Below, piece by piece: positions 42,914 through 51,972 of a stretch of DNA of 64,000 nt. This DNA comes from Klebsiella huaxiensis. Its GTDB lineage: Bacteria > Pseudomonadota > Gammaproteobacteria > Enterobacterales > Enterobacteriaceae. Position numbers and translations under genes: made by a program. How positions within the stretch are numbered: the first letter of the stretch is position 1; each line of letters starts with the position of its first letter. The notes beneath the pieces are model-generated. The model was given only the letters and a program-made list of their open reading frames with translations, was not told where the DNA came from and did no database searches. The stretch lies in contig NZ_CP036175.1 in assembly GCF_003261575.2 (NCBI RefSeq), positions 5,270,001 to 5,334,000 of the forward strand. Reading direction: 5' to 3'.

Positions 42914-42934
42914 TAAACTCACCACGCATACAAA

Positions 42935-43288
42935 TTATGCACAGTATCCCATACTACTTTTCTGTGAAGGTTCATTCATAAGAGAGTTCACTGGCAAATC
43001 TCCCATTTGATATATTATCGTATTAAAAATCAGCCCACTCCGCGGCTGACCTCCTGCCAGCAAAATATCTTTTATTTTTATGTCTTGCACCGTACGCGTA
43101 AGGTAGTATCCGCCGCCAGGCCCCATAACTGAGGCAATAAGACCTGCCTGCCGAAGGAGCCTGGCGATTTGCTCCAGATAACTGGTAGACATACCTATTT
43201 CTGCCGATAAGGTCCGAATGGTTTTAGTCTCAACACCCAGATTAAGAATAAATAATATCGCTATTTCATGTTTGTTTGTAATTTGCAT
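42935..43288 (-). CDS. Rrf2-family regulator lacking the usual cysteine triad
   Basis: A 117-residue Rrf2-family protein. The winged helix is clear (LSAEIGMSTSYLEQIARLLRQAGLI with the wing VMGPGGGYYLTR), as in IscR and NsrR. The three cysteines that hold an iron-sulfur cluster in IscR-like proteins are not seen; the only Cys is next to the C-terminus (MGYCA). The protein is also shorter than the usual 130-165 residues. It may therefore work without a cluster, or be slightly truncated. RBS AGAGGGAACG. Its targets are unknown; it is convergent with the OCD gene. Confidence 0.7.
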   Translation of the reverse strand: MQITNKHEIAILFILNLGVETKTIRTLSAEIGMSTSYLEQIARLLRQAGLIASVMGPGGGYYLTRTVQDIKIKDILLAGGQPRSGLIFNTIIYQMGDLPVNSLMNEPSQKSSMGYCA

Positions 43289-43330
43289 CGTTCCCTCTCA
43301 ATGCCAGGAACACCTAAGAAATAAATCAAA

Positions 43331-44158
43331 TTATTCAGCAGAAAGCATCCTGTAATAGTCGGCTATAAAGGCAACCACTTCAGCAGTCACTCTGGCATCA
43401 GTAACCGCAGCATGCGCATGATCGGGCCATAAAACACCAGCCTGATGCGCTGCATTAGCCAGGGAAATAGATCCATAACGACTGGTGGCGCCAAAATAAT
43501 CGGCTGCCAGATTCATGGCACAGAAGACCTGAATATTATCCAGCCAGGACGCCGGATCGTCGTATGCTACTGCGGTCTGTCTCAGAATGCGTAAATCATA
43601 ATCTGCGTTAAAAATGACGAGCGGGTGGTTTCCTGCCGCCTGTAACAGGCGGGGAACAATGTCCGGCCATACAGGTTCGTCCGAAAGAGCCAGCACATCT
43701 ATACCGTGAACGGCCAGGGCTTCTGGTTCGATAGAAACTGACGGCTTCAGCCGGGTTTCAAACACGACCAGTCCCTGAGTATCAACCAGGCCGATTTCGA
43801 TAACCTGCGCATCTCTGCCAAGCCCCGTCGTTTCGGTATCGAGAAACAAGGGGGCTTTGTCCAGCCAGGATAATGCTCGTGCAGAAACTTGCCCCCGGGC
43901 ACTGTTTAGTCGTGACTGCCGGGCCAGCCGTATGCCCGAGAGTCGTTGTTTTTCCGTTGGCTCCCGCTTCTTCCGCACAGAAACACAATCCGCAATACGG
44001 TAAACAGCATATTTACCATACTGGCCTTTATACCATTTTACTGGTGCAGCTCCCGGTGCTGGCTTCATTCTGAACTCATCGCGAAGGCGGCCACGGGTAA
44101 AACATTTATCAGCCTCTGTCGCTGCCTGGCGACGCGCCTTCAAATCCTCATCATCCAT
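43331..44158 (-). CDS. DnaQ-like 3'-5' exonuclease
   Basis: A 275-residue protein whose C-terminal half (about 100-275) is an RNase T/DnaQ exonuclease domain. It has FLDTETTGLG (DxE motif, Exo I), IFNADYDLR (Exo II) and HAHAAVTDA (DEDDh Exo III). The basic N-terminus (KARRQAATEADKCFTRGRLRDEFRMKP) is an additional domain also seen in plasmid and integrative-element proteins. RBS AGAGGAAGG. It sits upstream of a TraF-like remnant, which hints at a past conjugative element. Role: DNA or RNA end trimming; exact target unknown. Confidence 0.75.
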   Translation of the reverse strand: MDDEDLKARRQAATEADKCFTRGRLRDEFRMKPAPGAAPVKWYKGQYGKYAVYRIADCVSVRKKREPTEKQRLSGIRLARQSRLNSARGQVSARALSWLDKAPLFLDTETTGLGRDAQVIEIGLVDTQGLVVFETRLKPSVSIEPEALAVHGIDVLALSDEPVWPDIVPRLLQAAGNHPLVIFNADYDLRILRQTAVAYDDPASWLDNIQVFCAMNLAADYFGATSRYGSISLANAAHQAGVLWPDHAHAAVTDARVTAEVVAFIADYYRMLSAE

Positions 44159-44213
44159 TACCGCCTTCCTCTCTGACTCGTTTGTTGATGGAAATTCACA
44201 CTTATTTGTACTG

Positions 44214-44850
44214 TCAGAAAGTAAAGCTCAGCTGAGCAACGGCACCGTATGTCCGTTCCGTACCGGCCATACCGGAGATCTCCAGATGCACCACATCGAA
44301 CGGCGACAGCCCCACCCCGGCAGTGAACACGTTGTTATCGCTATTGTGCATATCCATACGGTAACCCGTACGCAGCTGCGCCCACGACCAGGCGTCCAGT
44401 TCCGTACCCACACCGAAATACTGCGCTTTCTCATCTGATACAAAACCACTTGCCGGTGTCAGATCAACATCCGCCGCCACCGTGACAAAACCCTTGCTCC
44501 AGGCCGTGCCGATTGTCACCAGAGGACGGACTTTGAACGTATCCTTCAGTCCATTAACCTCTTTTGTGTCCACACTGCGTGAAACCAGGTTCTTCCCGGA
44601 CAGGCCCACAGTCCATGACGACGTAATAAACGCCGCCACGCCGGCATCCACGTTCACTCCATTTTTCGTGCCGTGGCTGGCATCACTGCGAAAGTCCTGG
44701 GAGTCGTAATGACCAATATTCACGTTGTAGTTCCAGGTATCCACACGCTGGAATTTCGGCGTCACGCCTGCCGATACAGGGATCCCCGCAACGGTAAACG
44801 GGTGCGCCAGAGAGACGCCGACATCCGTCCCTGACCATGTTGTAGACCTG
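44214..44850 (-). pseudogene. TraF-like conjugal transfer protein, 5'-truncated
   Basis: The C-terminal beta-rich part of a TraF-type protein remains: VSLAHPFTVAGIPVSAG, then SSWTVGLSGKNLVSRSV, and a C-terminal phenylalanine after QLSFTF. It resembles chromosomal and plasmid TraF/FadL-like proteins. Toward the 5' end the frame runs into DNA that belongs to the IS66 fragment near 44850-44895, so the start and signal peptide are missing. No RBS serves the remaining frame. The breakpoint is approximate. Confidence 0.6.
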
Positions 44851-44894
44851 TTTATCCTGGTTGTTGCAGAATAATCCTTGTAAAATACAGGGTT

Positions 44895-45324
44895 ATGAAG
44901 GACATCTCTTCTGACGACATCCTTCAGTTGAAACAGCGCCTGACCGAGCAAGAGGTGCTGGAAAAGCAGGTCGGGCGGAAACGCGAAATAGACCACCTGC
45001 AGGCGCAACTGGATAAACTGCGGCGAATGAACTTCGGCAGTCGTTCCGAAAAAGTATCCCGTCGTATCGCGCAGATGGAAGCTGACCTGAACCGGCTTCA
45101 GAAGGAAAGCGACGCCCTCACCGGCCAGGTGGATGACCCAGCGGTGCAGCGCCCGCTGCGTCAGACCCGCCCCCGTAAACCGTTCCCCGAATCACTCCCC
45201 CGTGGTGAAAAGCGGCTGTTACCCGCAGAGCCCTGTTGTCCGGACTGCGATGGTACGCTGAGCTACCTGGGTGAAGATGCTGCCGAACAGATGGTGCTGA
45301 TGCGCAGCGCCTTCCGGGGGAGTA
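44895..45324 (+). mobile_element. IS66-family TnpC transposase, N-terminal fragment
   Basis: From ATG 44895 the frame encodes MKDISSDDILQLKQRL, then HLQAQLDKLRRMNFGSRSEK and CCPDCDGTLSYLGEDAAEQM, the well-known N-terminal part of IS66 TnpC with its zinc-like Cys pairs. The segment normally found after TEQEVL is shortened, and homology ends at about 45324 (after MRSAF), where unrelated DNA continues the frame to 45479. The DDE catalytic domain and IS ends are absent. It truncates the adjacent TraF-like gene. Confidence 0.75.
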
Positions 45325-45648
45325 GGTCAGCGAATAAAAAGAACATTCGAAAAGAAAGAGCACCTGAGAGCGTTGTACTAAAGCAACCTGCCTTTGAGAA
45401 GACAGCATCTGTATTCGGTTATAACGAGATATTAACCGAACTTTCATCTAATACCAGACGACACCGGGACGCATTTTAAGCCGGAATGGCAGGGCTATCA
45501 GCCAACTGACAGTTAATCCTGCCAACAACTACCGACAACAAACCGAAAGTGTACACAGCTGTCTACCGATACCTGACAGTGCGCAATCACTAACAGCACG
45601 GTTAATATCATTAGTATTGAGATATTGAACAACAAATTCGCGCCACAC
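45325..45648. other. Non-coding debris between the IS66 fragment and the nucleoside module
   Basis: About 320 bases with no supported gene. An open frame continues from the IS66 fragment to 45479, but its sequence is unlike transposase and is probably fortuitous. The rest leads to the terminator of the thymidine phosphorylase gene. Confidence 0.35.
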
Positions 45649-45679
45649 AAAAAGAGGAGGAGACTGTCCTCACTCCTCT
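45649..45679 (-). terminator. Rho-independent terminator of the thymidine phosphorylase gene
   Basis: On the minus strand a stem AGAGGAG / CTCCTCT (45673-45679 and 45653-45659) is followed by TTTTT (45649-45653). It ends the minus-strand nucleoside operon 49147-45691. Confidence 0.65.
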
Positions 45680-45690
45680 CATCAAATTAA

Positions 45691-47004
45691 TCAGAAACGT
45701 GTTTTTTCATAAACAACAGGCGGTATCTGCGGCTGTTCCGAGCCAACAGAAATTGCCTCGATGAGCGAGTTGGCCGCCCTGTTCCATTCATCTTCAGTAC
45801 GCGCGTGTATCGTGGCTAAGGGCATGTCTGGCGCGACTTTCTGCCCCACTTGCGCAAACGCCGAGAATCCAACCCGATAATCAATCGCATCTGATGCCTT
45901 CATTCTTCCACCACCGAGCGCAACAATCGCCAGGCCGATATCCCGCGTTTGTATCGCACTGATGTAGCCATCCTTTTGCGCCAATACAGGCCTGATGATC
46001 GGCGCGTCGGGGAGATAGTGCTGATAAGATTCAACGAAATCTGCCGGACCGCCCTGAGAAGTCACCATCCGGGCGAAACGCTCCAGCGCCGCGCCGCTGT
46101 CAAGCGCTTTTTGCAATCTTGTTTCTGCATCAGCGATATCACACGCCAGACCAGTGTTTAGAAGCATTTCTGAACTCAGCGCCATGACAACTTCATGCAA
46201 TCGGGGATGACGATATTCCCCGTTCAGGAAACGAATGGCCTCAATAATTTCCAGCGCATTACCGCCGCTGGATGCCAGAGGCTGGCTCATGTCCGTAAGC
46301 AATACCGATGCCGGACAGCCCGCGCTTTGGGCAATCTCGCCAATGGTTTGCCCCAGGATTTTCGAACTGGCGTAATCCGGCATAAACGCGCCGGAACCGA
46401 CTTTCACATCCATCACGAACGCGTCCAGCCCTTCCGTCAGTTTTTTCGCCATAATGCAGGAAGCGATCAGAGGAATGGATTCCACCGTCGCGGTGATATC
46501 GCGAGTGGCGTAGATGCGTTTTTCCGCCGGAGCAAACTCCGGCGTCTGCCCGATAATCGCCAGACCCGCCTCCTTCACGGTCTTTATCAGCAGCGGTTCA
46601 TCCGGATAGATCTGAAAACCGGGGATAGACTCCAGCTTATCCAGCGTACCGCCAGTGTGGCCCAGACCGCGCCCTGAAATCATTGGAATATAACCGCCGC
46701 AGGCCGCAACCATCGGCCCCAGCAGCAGCGACGTCATATCGCCGATGCCGCCGGTAGAATGCTTGTCCACCACTGGACCGTCGAGCTGCCACTGCATTAC
46801 TTTGCCGGAATGAACAATCGCCTGAGTCATTGCCAGCATTTCCGCACGGGTCATGTCGCGGAAAATCACCGCCATGCAGAATGCCGCGATCTGCCCTTCG
46901 GTCACAATATTGTCGCGAATACCATTGATGAATAACGTCATCTCTTCTGTGGTAATTTCAATACCATCACGTTTTTTTCGAATAATTTCCTGTGGTAAAA
47001 ACAT
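45691..47004 (-). CDS. deoA: Thymidine phosphorylase (DeoA paralogue)
   Basis: A 437-residue pyrimidine nucleoside phosphorylase. It shares with E. coli DeoA the N-terminus (MFLPQEIIRKKRDG), VDKHSTGGIGD for phosphate binding, GRGLGHTGGTLDKLESIPG and MDVKVGSGAFMP. Other parts diverge strongly from the E. coli core enzyme, so this is probably an extra copy rather than the housekeeping deoA of the deo operon. It splits thymidine or deoxyuridine to base and deoxyribose 1-phosphate. It is the last gene of an operon with a Tsx-like porin and a NupC-like carrier. The symbol is by family. Confidence 0.85.
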   Translation of the reverse strand: MFLPQEIIRKKRDGIEITTEEMTLFINGIRDNIVTEGQIAAFCMAVIFRDMTRAEMLAMTQAIVHSGKVMQWQLDGPVVDKHSTGGIGDMTSLLLGPMVAACGGYIPMISGRGLGHTGGTLDKLESIPGFQIYPDEPLLIKTVKEAGLAIIGQTPEFAPAEKRIYATRDITATVESIPLIASCIMAKKLTEGLDAFVMDVKVGSGAFMPDYASSKILGQTIGEIAQSAGCPASVLLTDMSQPLASSGGNALEIIEAIRFLNGEYRHPRLHEVVMALSSEMLLNTGLACDIADAETRLQKALDSGAALERFARMVTSQGGPADFVESYQHYLPDAPIIRPVLAQKDGYISAIQTRDIGLAIVALGGGRMKASDAIDYRVGFSAFAQVGQKVAPDMPLATIHARTEDEWNRAANSLIEAISVGSEQPQIPPVVYEKTRF

Positions 47005-47027
47005 AACGACTCCATTATATCAATAAA

Positions 47028-47921
47028 TTAAAAACTATAGCCTGCAACAAAATAGTAGCCCCAGCCGGTGGATTTTATTGCGCCACCGGGAAGACCAATA
47101 TCCGCTCCGTCGTTCCATTGCCCGCCGTTATGAAAATAACGCGCGACAAACGAGTAATGTAGATGATCGTAATTAAGCGCCAGGACATGACTTGAAGCAA
47201 TTGAATTGCCACTCCGCACCTGTTTCCCCGCCTCATCAACCCACCGACTGCTACTGTTCAGATTCGAGCCAAAATCGAAGTTAGTGAAGCCAATATAACT
47301 GACATCCCCGCCCCATAACTGGGTCAACGGCACGAAGTATTTTACTTTAATGCGATAGCCGTCCCAGCTATTTTCATTTGCTGCCTGATAATTTTCCCAT
47401 TGGTATTTTGCGTAAGCATTAATGGATAAACTCATCGGCAAACCAGTATTGATATCGGTGCCAACGCCCATAAACCAAGTATTCTGCCGCCCGTTGCTGT
47501 TGTGCCCCATATCATAAATATAGTTATTGGCAAAATACCACTCTTTAAATGGACCAAAGCTCAGATCGCAACCGGTCAGTTTATCGATTGAAAAACGTGG
47601 TTCAATTTCCATAAATAGCGGCGAACCTTTATCCCATATTCCGCGATCCGGCGTATTACCCACACCAAAGAATTTAGGGACATCAACATAGCCATAAAAA
47701 TCCAGCCAGTCTTTTTTGGCGAAGGCTTCATATTCAAGATAAAAATCATTATTAAGCTGTGGGCCAAAACGAGTATGGTAGCTGCCGACGACATTAACGC
47801 TCTGATGCCACCAGTCGGATAGATATTCAGCGTTTCTCGTTTCTCCGGCCTGAGCGCTGGCGGAAGCCACATAAAGCAACACACAGCAAGATGCAGCGAA
47901 GATTTTCTTTCCAGAGTCCAT
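47028..47921 (-). CDS. Tsx-like nucleoside-specific outer membrane channel
   Basis: A 297-residue precursor with a signal peptide (MDSGKKIFAASCCVLLYVASASAQA). The mature part has the Tsx features: YLSDWWHQSVNVVGSYHTRFGP at the start, FFGVGNTPDRGIWDKGSPLF and a C-terminal aromatic (AGYSF). Tsx is a 12-strand channel for nucleosides and deoxynucleosides. Here it is followed by a thymidine phosphorylase gene and preceded by a NupC-like carrier, giving a complete route from outside to cleavage. It is probably a second Tsx in the genome. Confidence 0.88.
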   Translation of the reverse strand: MDSGKKIFAASCCVLLYVASASAQAGETRNAEYLSDWWHQSVNVVGSYHTRFGPQLNNDFYLEYEAFAKKDWLDFYGYVDVPKFFGVGNTPDRGIWDKGSPLFMEIEPRFSIDKLTGCDLSFGPFKEWYFANNYIYDMGHNSNGRQNTWFMGVGTDINTGLPMSLSINAYAKYQWENYQAANENSWDGYRIKVKYFVPLTQLWGGDVSYIGFTNFDFGSNLNSSSRWVDEAGKQVRSGNSIASSHVLALNYDHLHYSFVARYFHNGGQWNDGADIGLPGGAIKSTGWGYYFVAGYSF

Positions 47922-47962
47922 AAAATTACCTTACCTGTAAAATAAAATATGATTTCTAAGAA

Positions 47963-49147
47963 CTACAGAATCAATCCGGCGATTGCGGCGGAAAGGAAAC
48001 TGACCATTGTAGACCCAAACAACAAACGCAGCCCAAACCGTGAAGCAATATTTCCCTGATGTTCATCCACAGCTTTAATTGAACCCGCTACAATCCCGAT
48101 AGACGAGAAATTAGCGAAAGAGACGAGGAACACGGAAATAATACCGATACTGCGCGGGGAAAGCGCTGAAACAATATCTTTCAATTGCAGCATAGCGACA
48201 AATTCATTGGAAACAAGTTTGGTCGCCATCACGCTACCGGCCTGTAGTGCTTCGCTTGTCGGAATACCCAAAATGAAGGCAAAAGGATAAAATCCATAGC
48301 CGAGAATATTTTGAAATGAAATATTGAACAGGCTTTCAAATAACGCATTCAACGCGGAGATCAGGGCGATAAAGCCAATCAGCATTGCAGATACAATAAT
48401 GGCAACCCGAAAACCGGCAAGAATGTATTCACCAAGCATTTCAAAAAAACTTTGTTGCTGATGGCGAGCACCGAAATGGTTCTCCTCTTCTTCCTCTGCG
48501 TTGTAGGGATTGATAAGATTCAGAATCACAAATGAACTGAACATATTCAGAATAAGCGCCGCCACCACATAGCGCGGCTCCAGCATGGTCATATAGGCGC
48601 CGACAATAGCCATTGAAACCGTTGACATAGAGGTCGCCGCCATTGTGTAGATCCGCCGTGGCGACATCTTGCCGATAATATCCTTATAGGCGATAAAGTT
48701 TTCCGACTGACCGAGAATCAGGGAACTCACCGCATTAAATGACTCAAGTCTACCCATGCCATTAACTTTGGAGAGCAGCGTCCCAATCATTTTGACAACC
48801 CATGGTAGAACTCGGATGTGCTGTAATATCCCAATCAATGTCGAAATAAAAATAATCGGGCACAACACCTTAAGGAAAAAGAAGGCATAGCCCTTCTCCA
48901 TCATCCCACCAAAGACAAACTCAGTGCCCTGATTGGCATAAATAAGCAGATTGTCAAAAAATTTACTGATATGTAGCACAATCGTCTGACCCACACTGGA
49001 GTTCAGCGTCAACCATGCCAACACCAGTTCAATAACGATTAGTTGAAAAACATAACGATAGCGGATCATTTTCCTGTTGCTACTGGCAACAATGCTAAGC
49101 CCGATGACCAGGCTAACTGATAACACAAAATGAATAATCGTACCCAT
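47963..49147 (-). CDS. NupC-family concentrative nucleoside transporter
   Basis: A 394-residue inner-membrane protein of the CNT family from the ATG at 49147; GAGGAT precedes it, and the longer frame upstream lacks a signal of its own. Signatures are SSLILGQSENFIAYKDIIGKM and ILGIPTSEALQAGSVMATKLVSNEFVAM. NupC-type carriers bring nucleosides in with protons. First gene of the minus-strand operon with a Tsx-like porin and thymidine phosphorylase, divergent from a GntR-type regulator. The intergenic region carries a short direct repeat that may bind the regulator. Confidence 0.88.
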   Translation of the reverse strand: MGTIIHFVLSVSLVIGLSIVASSNRKMIRYRYVFQLIVIELVLAWLTLNSSVGQTIVLHISKFFDNLLIYANQGTEFVFGGMMEKGYAFFFLKVLCPIIFISTLIGILQHIRVLPWVVKMIGTLLSKVNGMGRLESFNAVSSLILGQSENFIAYKDIIGKMSPRRIYTMAATSMSTVSMAIVGAYMTMLEPRYVVAALILNMFSSFVILNLINPYNAEEEEENHFGARHQQQSFFEMLGEYILAGFRVAIIVSAMLIGFIALISALNALFESLFNISFQNILGYGFYPFAFILGIPTSEALQAGSVMATKLVSNEFVAMLQLKDIVSALSPRSIGIISVFLVSFANFSSIGIVAGSIKAVDEHQGNIASRFGLRLLFGSTMVSFLSAAIAGLIL

Positions 49148-49198
49148 TTTATCCTCACATCCCCGTTGATTAGCCACTTTAAAAAACAATTAATGTAT

Positions 49199-49219
49199 AG
49201 TTGTATTATAAGTTGTATT
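49199..49219. promoter_or_regulatory. Direct repeat in the divergent nucleoside promoter region
   Basis: AGTTGTATT occurs at 49199-49207 and 49211-49219, twelve bases apart, just upstream of the NupC-like gene. It is a candidate binding site for the GntR-family protein encoded divergently. Confidence 0.45.
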
Positions 49220-49431
49220 TTTTAGTCATCAGGGTAAAGCTCGACGACGCACTTTTGTGACATAACTCCAGTTATTTTTGCATTGCGTATTACACGCACA
49301 AAAAGAAGACAAGAAATCAAATAATTATCAATAAGTTGCTAATTTTCCGAACGGATGTGATATGTGATATTGTCAAGCCTATGAATCCGGCAGCAGAGAG
49401 ACGCTACGCCAGCGCAGATGAGAGGGGACCG

Positions 49432-50166
49432 ATGAACGTCAAAGAGTTCAAACGCTCAAAACTTTATGTCAACGTGTACAATCAACTTAAAGAGATGATC
49501 TTCAAAGGCATCTACCCTGAAGGACATAAGCTACCGTCAGAGCCGGAACTGGCGCGCTTACTGAACGTCAGCCGTGTGACCCTGCGCCAATCGCTGGCGT
49601 TGTTACAGGAAGATGGCGTGATCGAATCCCGCCACGGTTCTGGCAACATCGTACTGAAAAGGGGATCCGACGGGAAAATGCTTCTCGACAGGCTGGCCTG
49701 CCCGCTCGATAAATGCCTTGCAGGCGGGTACGCGCGGCGCGAAATAGAAAGCGAAACGTTTCCCGGCGATCGGTTCGCCTGCGAGATTTTTGAGCGCGAC
49801 ATCCCGGTTTCAATTAGCGTAATACGAAAATTTTATCAGGGCGAAATCTGTGTCGCATTCTGCTATACCTCACTGCCTCCCGATTTAGCGGAGCTAAACA
49901 GTGCGGTGATTAACGACCCGGAAAAACTGGCGGATTTTATTGAAAACCAGTGTTATCAGCTGGCCCAGGCCTCGCATCTTGAGTTTAAGGTTACGGCACA
50001 AACCGACACCTTACGCCTTGCAGGAGTCGCCTCGCCAGATAAAAAGTACATGCTCATCACTGAAAAAGTCATGAATGCGATGGGTAAAGTGATGTTATTT
50101 AACAAATACTATATTCCAACCCAGAAAATGGTGCTGAAGATTAACCTGACCAGTAAACATGAGTGA
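49432..50166 (+). CDS. GntR-family (UTRA domain) regulator of the nucleoside operon
   Basis: A 244-residue regulator from the ATG at 49432, which has GAGAGGGG seven bases upstream; earlier in-frame ATGs (49336, 49381) lack a good RBS. The N-terminal wHTH is typical for GntR (LKEMIFKGIYPEGHKLPSE... LLNVSRVTLRQSLALLQEDGVIE). A UTRA-like effector domain follows, as in HutC/FarR regulators. It is divergent from the NupC-Tsx-DeoA operon and is its likely repressor. The effector may be a nucleoside or a deoxyribose phosphate. Confidence 0.82.
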   Translation: MNVKEFKRSKLYVNVYNQLKEMIFKGIYPEGHKLPSEPELARLLNVSRVTLRQSLALLQEDGVIESRHGSGNIVLKRGSDGKMLLDRLACPLDKCLAGGYARREIESETFPGDRFACEIFERDIPVSISVIRKFYQGEICVAFCYTSLPPDLAELNSAVINDPEKLADFIENQCYQLAQASHLEFKVTAQTDTLRLAGVASPDKKYMLITEKVMNAMGKVMLFNKYYIPTQKMVLKINLTSKHE

Positions 50167-50438
50167 CCGCCTCCGTGCCCTTTGCAATCAGGCAAATAAG
50201 TATGTTTCAGGATGTAGCTATCTGTGTAGTGATGCAATGGATGTCCCTCCAAAAGTAGCCAGTGCCATACTCTTACTGGCTACATTTACTTTGGGAGTCA
50301 TATCAAATGAACCCAAACAGAGTCATTGGCATCAATATCACCAAATTTACTGCGCCATACATCATACCCTCAGTATCCATACAACGTGCAGGACCAAACA
50401 CAGATTAATCAGACGGTTTTCGTGTAAATAGACCCATT

Positions 50439-51115
50439 TTAGTTCCATGCATTTTTTGAGCTCCCGGCCAAATAATGGTGCTGCCGGTATTCCTCCGGTG
50501 TCATATTGTTCAGCGATTCATGCGGGCGTTCACAGTTATATTCTGACAACCATTTGTCCGTGATTTCCCGCACTTCATTCAGCGTTCTGAACAGATAAAA
50601 ATCGAGTATTTCTGTACGGTATGTTCGGTTAAAGCGCTCAATAAAAGCGTTCTGCGTCGGCTTACCCGGCTGGATAAACTCCAGTTTTACTGCATGTTTC
50701 TCTGCTCATTCAGCCAGTGCCAGTGAGATAAATTCCGGACCATTATCCATGCGTAGCATGACCGGATAGCCGCGATTTGAAGCGATCCTGTCGAGTACAC
50801 GGACCACGCGCAGAGCTGGCAGATTCAGATCGATTTCAGTCGACAACGCCTCACGGTTAAAGTCATCAACGACATTGAACGTGCGAAAACGACGACCACA
50901 GACCAGGGCATTATGCATAAAATCGACAGACCAGCTCTGGTTCAGCGCTTCCGGTATGGCCAGTGGCGAGGGCTTACGCACCGGCAACCGCTGTTTGCCC
51001 TTACGGCGAAAATTCAGCTTCAGCAGACAATAAATACGATGGATCCTTTTGTGATTCCACAGGTATCCCTGCCGCCGCAAAACCTGGAAAAGTTTTGGAA
51101 AACCGTATCGTGGGT
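50439..51115 (-). mobile_element. IS3-family (IS407-group-like) OrfB remnant with in-frame stop
   Basis: The C-terminal part of an IS3 OrfB is readable from about 51115 down to a TAA at 50439-50441. It includes YPRYGFPKLFQVLRRQGY, DFMHNALVCGRRF, LRMDNGPEFISLALAE and FIERFNRTYRTEILDFYLF. An in-frame TGA at 50706-50708, where tryptophan is expected (ALAE-stop-AEKHAV), breaks it. The N-terminal part is replaced by the left fimbrial direct repeat. The catalytic DDE motif is partly present. The OrfA fragment at 20929-21045 is from a similar element. Confidence 0.8.
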
Positions 51116-51116
51116 A

Positions 51117-51237
51117 ATCACCAGGAATATGAAAAACTTCGAGCCTGATTGCCCGGGATTGATTGAACATTAAATTGAGTGTTTTTCATACAACATTGTT
51201 GGCAGCGCCAACAGAATTGTATGTTTTTCGAACACAT
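51117..51237. repeat. Imperfect direct repeat, left copy, flanking the fimbrial operon
   Basis: About 120 bases starting ATCACCAGGAATATGA and ending ACACAT are repeated at 59002-59126. The two copies share, among other blocks, AACTTCGAGCCTGAT, GAGTGTTTTTCATACAA and TGTTGGCAGCGCCAACAGAA (a small hairpin). In both copies the plus strand encodes a similar peptide end (ITRNM-NFEPD). The repeat replaces the 5' end of the IS3 OrfB here. It could be an old attachment site or the ends of one element. Confidence 0.7.
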
Positions 51238-51972
51238 CATGTTATTTTATGACTAGCCAGCCCTGAATTTATGTGCCACTTGCTTTACCAGCGGATTTTT
51301 GAACGTAGTGTGCCCCCCCCCAATTATTCAGTCAAAAGTGAGAGTGAAAGAGTTTATTGGGAGTTTTAACAATTGTTTCCGCGGTAAGCACAGAAGTAAA
51401 TGCGAGTTAACAATATCCTGCAAAGCGGTGAAATGAAAAAGTGGGGTTAGTACTTATAGATAAACTATCCCGGCGATAAAACAATGCGTTTATCAACAAC
51501 AAAAACACGTTCAATTATCAAATTTTCTTCGACGCTGAATTGCGATTTACATTCATAAATGATGGACATGGGAGCTTTACAATAACGCAAATGAATTTAT
51601 TAGATTGATAATAAATTGATGCATTCAATGAATTGCATTTAACTAATGGTTATCTCGAATGACAAATTCTAATATACATGAAAGAACTGAACATTAAATA
51701 TAATACTGAAATTTATATTGTACCATCATTAAATTCACATTACATATTATATCATTACCATAGATTTAATTAGTTTTGCTAAAAAAAATATTAAATTATT
51801 ATTAATACAAAAAAAATTGCAATAATATATTATCTGCAAGAAATCTAAGACGCATATTACTTACGTTCAAAGCATGATGCAAGAGATAATATATTATCTG
51901 TAATTACATATACATGCATATACGCGTATTGGATGAAATGTAAACTAACCTACAAACAAGGATATTTTTGTA
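51238..51972. promoter_or_regulatory. AT-rich regulatory region upstream of the fimbrial operon
   Basis: About 735 bases with no supported gene. It holds a run of nine C (51313-51321), then very AT-rich DNA with a repeated 15-mer containing ATAATATATTAT (51822-51836 and 51886-51900). The second copy is part of the perfect 16-bp palindrome at 51884-51899. The fimbrial promoter must lie in the last 150 bases. H-NS binding would be expected for such AT-rich DNA. Confidence 0.5.

Noticed and set aside
50439..51115. A functional IS element
   Set aside because: There is an in-frame stop, no OrfA, and the 5' end is replaced by another repeat; only a remnant is present.
51238..51972. A fimS-type invertible promoter
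   Set aside because: No recombinase gene is next to the fimbrial operon, and no pair of longer inverted repeats is found; the repeated 15-mers are in the same orientation and only palindromic by content.
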